Below, one piece after another: positions 58,160 through 64,000 of a stretch of DNA of 64,000 nt (position 1 is its first letter; every line of letters starts with the position of its first letter). The notes beneath the pieces are model-generated. The model did not search any database. It was not told the DNA's origin and was given only the letters and a program-made list of their open reading frames with translations. The position numbers were made by a program, and so were the translations under genes. Source of the DNA: Duganella sp. sic0402 (GTDB lineage: Bacteria; Pseudomonadota; Gammaproteobacteria; Burkholderiales; Burkholderiaceae_D); contig NZ_JAHUWK010000001.1 in the NCBI RefSeq assembly GCF_019219065.1, positions 434,001 through 498,000 on the forward strand, given 5' to 3'.

Positions 58160-59599
58160 TTACTTGCCTTCCAGTGCCGCGATGGCGGCGGCAACGCCGG
58201 CGCCGTAGGCCGGATCGGCCTGGGTGCAGTTGTCGATGTGACGCTGCTGCACCGGCTTCGACACGCCGTGGATGGCGCGCGCGGTGTTTTCAAACAGCAG
58301 CTGCTTCTTCTCGGCGGTCAGCAGGCGGAACAGGTTGCCGGGCTGCGAGTAGTAGTCGGTGTCGACGCGGTGATTCCAGTGGTCGGCCGCGCCCTCCAGC
58401 GTCAGCGGCGGTTCCTTGAACTGCGGGCTTTCCTGCCACTCGCCACGGCTGTTCGGCTCATACGGCGTCTGGCCGCCGCCATTCGGCGTCACGCGCATGG
58501 CGCCGTCGCGATGGTAGCTGTGGAATGGGCATTTCGGCGCATTCACCGGGATCTGGTGGTGGTTGACGCCGAGGCGGTAACGCGCCGCGTCGCCGTAGGA
58601 GAACAGCCGCGATTGCAGCATCTTGTCCGGCGAGAAGCTGACGCCGGGCACCACGTTGGCGGGCGAGAAGGCCGATTGCTCGACTTCGGCGAAGTAGTTT
58701 TCCGCGTTGCGGTTCAGTTCCAGCACGCCGACGTCGATCAGTGGATAGTCGCCATGCGGCCAGACCTTGGTCAGGTCGAACGGATGGTAAGGCACTTTGG
58801 AGGCATCGGCTTCCGGCATGATCTGCACCGCCAGTTTCCAGCACGGGAAGTCCTTGTTTTCGATTGCATCGAACAGGTCGCGCTGCGAGCTTTCACGATC
58901 AACGCCTACCAGCGCCGTTGCTTCGGCGTCGCTGAGGTTCTCGATGCCTTGCTGCGAAACGAAGTGGAACTTGACCCAGAAGCGCTCATTGGCGGCGTTG
59001 ATGAAGCTGAAGGTATGGCTGCCGAAGCCGTGCATGTGGCGGTAGCCCTTCGGGATGCCGCGGTCGCTCATGACGATGGTCACCTGGTGCAGCGCTTCCG
59101 GCAGCAGGGTCCAGAAGTCCCAATTGTTCTCGGCACTGCGCAGATTGGTCTTCGGATCACGTTTGACGACGTGGTTCAGGTCCGGGAATTTCAGTGGGTC
59201 GCGGAAGAAGAACACCGGCGTGTTATTGCCGACCACGTCCCAATTGCCTTGTTCGGTGTAGAACTTGACGGCGAAACCGCGAATATCGCGTTCGGCGTCG
59301 GCCGCGCCGCGTTCACCGGCGACGGTGGAGAAGCGCATGAAGATATCGGTCTTCTTGCCGACCTCGGAGAACAGCGCCGCCTTGGTGTATCGGGTGATGT
59401 CGTGGGTGACGGTGAAGGTGCCGTGGGCGCCGGAACCTTTGGCGTGCATGCGGCGCTCGGGTATCACTTCGCGCGCGAAGTGGGCCAGCTTTTCCAGGTG
59501 CCATACATCTTGCAGCAGGACCGGGCCGCGTGGACCTGCGGTCTGGGTGTTTTGGTTGTCGACGACGGGAGCGCCGGCGGCAGTAGTGAGATTTTTCAT
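58160..59599 (-). CDS. katA: Monofunctional heme catalase, small-subunit clade
   Basis: A 479-residue catalase. The start [19 protein letters not shown] at 59599 follows AAGGAAG. The catalytic His lies in [15 protein letters not shown], the Asn in [15 protein letters not shown], and the heme-ligand Tyr in [16 protein letters not shown]. It has the size of clade 3 catalases. It removes hydrogen peroxide in the cytoplasm. No OxyR site was proved. A short inverted repeat CTCTC-AAAA-GAGAG lies at about 59669-59682 in its leader. Confidence 0.96.
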   Translation of the reverse strand: MKNLTTAAGAPVVDNQNTQTAGPRGPVLLQDVWHLEKLAHFAREVIPERRMHAKGSGAHGTFTVTHDITRYTKAALFSEVGKKTDIFMRFSTVAGERGAADAERDIRGFAVKFYTEQGNWDVVGNNTPVFFFRDPLKFPDLNHVVKRDPKTNLRSAENNWDFWTLLPEALHQVTIVMSDRGIPKGYRHMHGFGSHTFSFINAANERFWVKFHFVSQQGIENLSDAEATALVGVDRESSQRDLFDAIENKDFPCWKLAVQIMPEADASKVPYHPFDLTKVWPHGDYPLIDVGVLELNRNAENYFAEVEQSAFSPANVVPGVSFSPDKMLQSRLFSYGDAARYRLGVNHHQIPVNAPKCPFHSYHRDGAMRVTPNGGGQTPYEPNSRGEWQESPQFKEPPLTLEGAADHWNHRVDTDYYSQPGNLFRLLTAEKKQLLFENTARAIHGVSKPVQQRHIDNCTQADPAYGAGVAAAIAALEGK

Positions 59600-59691
59600 G
59601 AAACTTCCTTCGCCTGTGTGGGATGAATGGAAACTTCCAGCATAACGACTACTACAGTTTTTTACCGCTCTCAAAAGAGAGAGTCACAATG

Positions 59692-59718
59692 AAAAACGCC
59701 CGGCATTGCCGGGCGTTT
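59692..59718 (-). terminator. Rho-independent terminator of the OmpA-family gene
   Basis: Perfect stem AAACGCCCGGC-ATT-GCCGGGCGTTT; read on the minus strand it is followed by a T run and lies 12 bases after the stop of the lipoprotein gene. Confidence 0.88.
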
Positions 59719-59730
59719 GATACGACTGAA

Positions 59731-60258
59731 TTACTTGCTTGGGTAGACGATGTCGTCGCGACGGTCGTGCGCGCGGGCTGCGTCGTCGGTGCCGGAGACT
59801 TTCTCTTTACCGTACGATACGGCTTCCACTTGGCCTTCTTTCACGCCTTGTGCTTTCAGGGCGGTAGCCAGGGCTTGTGCGCGCTTCTGGCCCAGGGCCA
59901 GGTTGTATTCTGCGCCGCCGCGGTCATCGGTGTTGCCTTCGACTTTGATCGCTACGTTCGGGTTAGCCGACAGGAACTTGGCGTGATCAGCAACCAGTGC
60001 GTCGAATTCTGGCTTGACGGTGTACTTGTCGAAGTCGAAGAATACGCTACGGTTTTTGTAGATCGAGCTGTTTGGGTCCAGGTAAGCTGGCAGCGGTGCT
60101 GGTGCAGGCGCTGGTGCTGGTGCTGCAACCGGAGCTGGTGCTGGAGCTGGAGCTGGTGCTGGAGCTGGTGCCGGGGTTGGGGTCGGTGCTGGGGTCGAGC
60201 AAGCGCTCAGCAGAGCGATGGTGCAGGCTGCCAGCAGGATATTGGTTTTAGCTTTCAT
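59731..60258 (-). CDS. OmpA/Pal family lipoprotein with Ala-Pro linker
   Basis: A 175-residue lipoprotein (MKAKTNILLAACTIALLSAC, lipobox Cys 20). The start at 60258 has GGGAG upstream. Residues about 22-58 are an Ala-Pro linker of nearly pure AP repeats. The OmpA_C domain follows (VFFDFDKYTVKPEFDALVA, VEGNTDDRGGAEYNLALGQ, QKRAQALATALKAQG), with the Asp and Arg that bind peptidoglycan diaminopimelate. It tethers the outer membrane to the wall. Not next to tol genes, so probably not the main Pal. Confidence 0.92.
   Translation of the reverse strand: MKAKTNILLAACTIALLSACSTPAPTPTPAPAPAPAPAPAPAPVAAPAPAPAPAPLPAYLDPNSSIYKNRSVFFDFDKYTVKPEFDALVADHAKFLSANPNVAIKVEGNTDDRGGAEYNLALGQKRAQALATALKAQGVKEGQVEAVSYGKEKVSGTDDAARAHDRRDDIVYPSK
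60080..60192 (-). repeat. Ala-Pro codon repeat tract
   Basis: Tandem GCTGGTGCTGGA-type hexamer units (plus strand) that encode the AP linker of the OmpA-family lipoprotein. Units vary only in third-base and single-base changes, so the length may vary between strains. Confidence 0.75.
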
Positions 60259-60373
60259 CGAAATTACTCCCGAATTGGTTTTGTTTGTGGGGGACACGCT
60301 AGGTGTGAGGCTGTTCCGCAGCCCGCGAGCGGTATTATATAAGGGTTTCCCTCTGAAATATTGGTGTCTTGCA

Positions 60374-62548
60374 TTATTTTTTCAACCAAGATAAAAAAGG
60401 CGTCAAATCCATGTCGCCTTCGACGTACCAGGCACGGCGGGCGATGTCGAATTTTGCGCCCAGGGCCTTGACGTGGTCCTTGTCCTGGAAGCCGGCGGTT
60501 AAGTAGTAACGCGTAGATGGCGCGGCCGCTGGCGCACGCTGGTTGCGCTCGACGGCGGCTTCGGCGGCTGCTGAAGATTTAGGCAGTCGCATCTGCGCGA
60601 TAAAGCCGCTGCGCTTGGCCGTGTCGGCTGGCGACAGCAGCGTCAAGCGTGCGCGGGCGCGGGTTGCTGCCACATAGAACAAATTTTCTTCTTCGCGCCG
60701 TGGCTGCGCCGGATGGGGGAATTCGCCGTCTTCCAGGAAGGCCAGGATCACGTGCTCGAACTCCTTGCCCTTGGCGTTGCCGGCGCATTCGATCAGCACC
60801 GACTTGCGGTCGCGCTTGCGGCGCACGAAGGCTTCGCGCGCGTTGACCGCGTTCCAGAACTCGCGCAGGCTTTGCTTTGAAGCGGTGGCCGCATCCAGCA
60901 GGCTGGCGATGGATTTGTGGATGACGCTGGCGTCGTAGGCGCGCACAAAGATGCGCCGCGCCGTTGCGGCCAGCTGCACGCGCTCACACAGTTCGGTCAG
61001 CACGGCGGCGGCCGGCGTGGCCGGATCTACCTCGGATAGCCAGGCCAGCGCGGCAATCACGGCGCGCTTGGTGCCGGTGCTGGCGACATCGCGGTAGCCT
61101 GGCTCGACGCCGTCGCGGCGCTCATCGTCGATCAGGAACAGCTCGCCCAGCAGGTCCGGGCTTTTCAGGATCTGCTGCTTGAAATTGTCCATGCTGCGCG
61201 CATGGAATTTCATTTCGCTGAAGGCGACCAGCGCATCCACGATGGCGACCCGTACCTGTTCCGACTTCACGGCGGCGAAATCCTTGAGCGCGATCGCCAG
61301 CAGGCCGCGCAGGAACAGGATCTCGTCGCGCTGAAGATAGCCGGCCATGGGCGGCGTGCGGTAGTCGATATCGGCCTCGATCAGCGCATTTTCGATGGCC
61401 ATCGACTGGTGGCGGTCGCGGATCAGGATGGCGCAGCCGTCGTAGTTGTGGCCGTCGGCCTTCCACTGGCGCACGGCGGCCACTGCGCGTTCGGCGCAGC
61501 CGGCGGCGTCGTCATAGTGGGCTTGCAGGATCTCGGTACGCAATGGCAGGCCGGATTCCACCGGCTTTTGCTTGAACTCGGCCATGGCATAGGCCAGATG
61601 CGGGCCATGGCGCCAGGTCTGCGTCAGCGGATAGCGGACCAGCTTGGGGAAGCGCTCGGCAAAGCGGCGCGTCAGGTAAGCATCGCTGGCGCCCAGTTTG
61701 GCGTGGATGACCTGGTCCTTGTCGCCGGCGCCGACGAAGAAGCATTGCTGGCGGTCGATCAGCGCCTCAAGGATGCGGAAAGCTGCCTCGTTCAGGTCGT
61801 GCAGCTCGTCGCACAGCACCAGCCGGTAGTCCGGCAACTGCTCGGCCAGGCGGGCATTGGTGTGCAGATTGCACGCCAGGTCGTAGGTGGCGTCGAATGG
61901 GCCACGGAATACCGCGCCGGCGCCGCCATCCAGGCGCAAGGTTTCGTATTCGATGGTGGTCAGGTAGTCGGTCAGCGTGAGGCCTAAAATTTCGGCAGCT
62001 TCTTCCGGCGCCATGTATTCCACATCGGTTTCCAGCGCCATGGTGGCTTTCAGCGTCAGCTGCACTTCCAGGAATTGCGCCAGCGCCAGGCTGTGGGTAT
62101 GCAGCTCCAGGCCATCGACCGTGCCGGCATAGCGCTCGCCGGCGCGGTCGATGGCTTGCAGCGCGTAGTCTTTCAGGGCGCGCGGATCGCGGCACTGGCG
62201 CACCTCGTCATTGTCGGCCAGGTCCATCATCCAGGCCGAGAAATCCTCGAAGCTCAGCACCGCGACGCGCTCCACCAGCGCCGCCGGGACGCCGATCTCC
62301 AGCAGGCGGCGGCGCAGCACGTCGCGCGCTTCAGGTGTGAAGGTCAGCGCCAGGATCTGTTCCGGCGCCAGTTTGCGCGCCAGTGCCTCGCCGATGCGCA
62401 AGGCCAGCGTGGTGGTCTTGGCGGCGCCGGCGTTGGCGTCGACCAGCACCACCTTGTTTTGCGCCAGTTGGATGGCGCGCTGCTCGGTGGTCGGGATCAG
62501 GCCTTGCGGGGTGAAGCGGGGTGTGTTGGTGAAATTCGGCTGGTTCAT
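60374..62548 (-). CDS. UvrD-like helicase with C-terminal DUF5710
   Basis: A 724-residue superfamily 1 helicase-type protein. Motif I is variant: VLVDANAGAAKTTTLALRI. Motif II is LVLCDELHDLNEAAF (DELH), motif III FFVGAGDKDQVIH, and motif IV LTQTWRHGPHLAY. Late motifs are AGNAKGKEFEHVILAFLED and EEENLFYVAATRARARLTL. The last 50 residues (RYYLTAGFQDKDHVKALGA, KFDIARRAWYVEGDMDL) form a DUF5710 module. Lysine K of Walker A is kept. It may act in repair or in processing of foreign DNA; no defence partner is visible. The gene lies 3 bases after the LacI stop. Confidence 0.88.
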   Translation of the reverse strand: MNQPNFTNTPRFTPQGLIPTTEQRAIQLAQNKVVLVDANAGAAKTTTLALRIGEALARKLAPEQILALTFTPEARDVLRRRLLEIGVPAALVERVAVLSFEDFSAWMMDLADNDEVRQCRDPRALKDYALQAIDRAGERYAGTVDGLELHTHSLALAQFLEVQLTLKATMALETDVEYMAPEEAAEILGLTLTDYLTTIEYETLRLDGGAGAVFRGPFDATYDLACNLHTNARLAEQLPDYRLVLCDELHDLNEAAFRILEALIDRQQCFFVGAGDKDQVIHAKLGASDAYLTRRFAERFPKLVRYPLTQTWRHGPHLAYAMAEFKQKPVESGLPLRTEILQAHYDDAAGCAERAVAAVRQWKADGHNYDGCAILIRDRHQSMAIENALIEADIDYRTPPMAGYLQRDEILFLRGLLAIALKDFAAVKSEQVRVAIVDALVAFSEMKFHARSMDNFKQQILKSPDLLGELFLIDDERRDGVEPGYRDVASTGTKRAVIAALAWLSEVDPATPAAAVLTELCERVQLAATARRIFVRAYDASVIHKSIASLLDAATASKQSLREFWNAVNAREAFVRRKRDRKSVLIECAGNAKGKEFEHVILAFLEDGEFPHPAQPRREEENLFYVAATRARARLTLLSPADTAKRSGFIAQMRLPKSSAAAEAAVERNQRAPAAAPSTRYYLTAGFQDKDHVKALGAKFDIARRAWYVEGDMDLTPFLSWLKK

Positions 62549-62551
62549 CCG

Positions 62552-63679
62552 CTACATTATAGCGACCGGCAGCCGCAAGCCGGTAGCGGCCAGGCCAGGC
62601 GTCGGCGTGCCGGCTGGAGTCAGGCGCGCGGTGGCGCCTTCGATGAACTGCGCGTTGAACACGCGTTTCTCGGTTTCCGTGTCGTGCTGGGCTATGCGGG
62701 CGCACAGCAGTTCCGCTGCCGCCGCCGCCATTTTCGGCATCGGCTGGCGCAGCGTGGTCAGGTTGTAGCTGATCCAGTTGGATGGCTCGACTGCATCAAA
62801 ACCGGCCACCGAGAGCTGGCCTGGCACGTCCAGCCCCAGTTCGTGGCGGGCGCAATCGAGGCAGCCGATGGCCATCACGTCGCTGCCGCAGATGATGGCG
62901 TCCGGTACGCTGCCCAGTTGGGCGATGATGGCTTTCAAACCAATCGCGCCGCTGCGGTAATCGTATTCGCCAGGCACCACCACCGGCGTTGGCAGCCCCA
63001 GTTCGGCGATGCGCTCAACTGCGCCGTAGCGCCGTTCGCTGGCGACACTGGAATCCATATTGCCGCCGATGATGCCGAACTGGCGATGGCCGGCGGCGGC
63101 GAGGCGCGAGGCCAGCATGCGGCCGGCCTCCTTGTGGTCGCAGGTGACGATGTTGACCGAGTGGTCGCGCATGGTGCGGTTGAACAGCACCAGCGGCATG
63201 CGGCGGCGCTCGAATTCGGCGATATGTTCGTCGGACAGGCGGGCGGCGGCGATCACGCCATCCACCTGGAATTGCCAGACATCGGCCAGCACGCGGTCGA
63301 CATCGGCCTCGCGTTGCAGCGTGAACAGCAGCAAGCGCTTGCCGCGCGCGGTGAATTGCTGGCTGACTTCGGCCAGCAGCTCGGGATAATAGAGATTGGC
63401 CTGGTTGGTGATAATCAGCGCCACCATATTCGAGCGGCGCGTGATCAGGCTGCGGGCTGCGGCGTTGGGGATGTAGTCGAGCAGGGCGGCCGCCTTCATC
63501 ACCAGCGCATAGGTGGATTTGGAGACGCTGGCGCCCGGCTTGAAACAGCGCGACACTGCGGATTGCGATACCCCTGCCACCTGCGCCACGTCATACGAGG
63601 TTACTCGGCGATTCTCACTGGCGATCACCGCTCTCAGCTCGGTCGCGCAATGCTCAACTGTCAGCTTGGATTTGCTCAT
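62552..63679 (-). CDS. LacI family regulator
   Basis: A 375-residue regulator. It has an N-terminal extension of about 25 residues before the helix-turn-helix (VTSYDVAQVAGVSQSAVSR, about 26-70), then SLITRRSNMVALIITNQAN and a sugar-binding-like core (IICGSDVMAIGCLDCARHE, SVAGFDAVEPSNWISYNLT). Sugar unknown. It precedes the UvrD-like gene by 3 bases on the same strand, but its AT-rich leader at 63680-63760 has no transport or catabolic gene next to it. Target genes are not evident. Confidence 0.87.
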   Translation of the reverse strand: MSKSKLTVEHCATELRAVIASENRRVTSYDVAQVAGVSQSAVSRCFKPGASVSKSTYALVMKAAALLDYIPNAAARSLITRRSNMVALIITNQANLYYPELLAEVSQQFTARGKRLLLFTLQREADVDRVLADVWQFQVDGVIAAARLSDEHIAEFERRRMPLVLFNRTMRDHSVNIVTCDHKEAGRMLASRLAAAGHRQFGIIGGNMDSSVASERRYGAVERIAELGLPTPVVVPGEYDYRSGAIGLKAIIAQLGSVPDAIICGSDVMAIGCLDCARHELGLDVPGQLSVAGFDAVEPSNWISYNLTTLRQPMPKMAAAAAELLCARIAQHDTETEKRVFNAQFIEGATARLTPAGTPTPGLAATGLRLPVAIM

Positions 63680-63867
63680 CGTCTGGAACGCAGGCCCATT
63701 GGTTTTTATATTAGTAAAACGAGCATAAATAAAAAATTACCGGATGGCAATAAATATCGTATTTCTGCAAAGAAATATCGCCACGGATGTGGCGCAGTTG
63801 CAATGTTTGCCGTAGCAGCGCTTTTTCTGATAAAATCCCGCCCCTTTACCTGAACGGAAGGGGCAAG

Positions 63868-64000
63868 ATGTCCATCGCTTGCGGCGTCGATTTCGGCACG
63901 TCCAATTCCACCGTCGGCTGGGTGCGTCCCGGCCAGCCGGTGATGCTGGGACTGGAGGATGGCAAAACGACCTTGCCGTCCGTCGTCTTCTTTAATGCGG
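63868..64000 (+). CDS. Hsp70 family protein (YegD-like), N-terminal part
   Basis: The frame runs off the right edge after 44 codons. MSIACGVDFGTSNSTVGWV is the phosphate-binding loop of Hsp70/actin-fold ATPases, and GLEDGKTTLPSVVFFN is the following strand pair. The form lacks the DnaK start, so a YegD-type Hsp70 relative is likely. GGAAGGGG precedes the ATG. Substrate-binding part not visible. Confidence 0.8.
   Translation, partial: MSIACGVDFGTSNSTVGWVRPGQPVMLGLEDGKTTLPSVVFFNA

Noticed and set aside
60080-60192. CRISPR-like or minisatellite array in the short repeated units
   Set aside because: The units encode the Ala-Pro linker of a lipoprotein in frame; there are no spacers.

Overview
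The window reads as chromosomal DNA of a high-GC betaproteobacterium of the family Oxalobacteraceae (Massilia/Duganella/Janthinobacterium type). The evidence is the conserved methyltransferase-rnhA-dnaQ order at the left end, the abundance of TonB-dependent receptors (five), a PEP-CTERM/post-PEP-CTERM style protein, a DUF3649-PepSY-DUF3325 siderophore operon, and the codon use. The genus is inferred from gene content and was not tested by a search.

Region 1 (1-1742) is core: the methyltransferase end, rnhA, dnaQ, and an intact tRNA-Val(CAC) with a consensus promoter and a terminator. Region 2 (about 1750-10574) is an accessory island that is visibly less GC-rich in its first 6 kb. It holds a tyrosine-integrase fragment beside the intact tRNA and three decayed tRNA copies (Arg-CCG-like, Leu-like, Val-CAC-like). 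Two of these are followed by an identical 21-bp sequence. Two small-protein families (called A and B here) each occur twice, and in both places the order is A...B...tRNA remnant. The island also carries a second infA (IF-1) preceded by a divergent cold-shock-domain gene whose expected ATG reads ATC, several small unknown genes, a lipoprotein and a TonB receptor. I consider this island the most unusual part of the window.

Region 3 (10.6-19.7 kb) holds a small phasin-like protein, a DUF2459 lipoprotein, a TerC/zf-TFIIB pair, nhaR-chaA (cation/proton exchange), a secreted GH43 glycosidase divergent from a LacI regulator, and an Fe-S photolyase. Region 4 (19.8-24.3 kb) is a Fur-boxed siderophore uptake operon. 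Region 5 (24.3-33.1 kb) has an M20 peptidase, a Cache hybrid histidine kinase divergent from a LivJ-type binding protein, an ArnT-like glycosyltransferase and a TonB receptor with a Gly/Pro tail.

Region 6 (33.2-43.1 kb) has an OsmC protein, a secreted PEP-CTERM protein coupled to a PA-domain metalloprotease, a PilZ protein, a short RecQ whose 3' end overlaps a phytase-like esterase gene, and a zinc homeostasis cluster. That cluster comprises a CobW GTPase, two palindromic Zur-type operators, zur, a small Cys-rich membrane protein and a ZnuD-like receptor. Region 7 (43.1-53.4 kb) has a TetR regulator, a chemoreceptor coupled to a periplasmic binding protein, a sulfonate-type ABC transporter, hmp, a Fur-boxed FecA-like receptor and a Crp-like regulator. 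Region 8 (53.5-64 kb) has a SulP transporter, a DUF3142 gene coupled to a large exported protein, a catalase, an OmpA/Pal lipoprotein with a long Ala-Pro linker, a UvrD-like helicase with a DUF5710 tail, a LacI regulator and the start of an Hsp70-family gene.

No rRNA, CRISPR array, complete insertion sequence or intact prophage was seen. Long open frames opposite GC-rich genes were treated as shadows. All family names come from reading the sequences by eye, without a database search.
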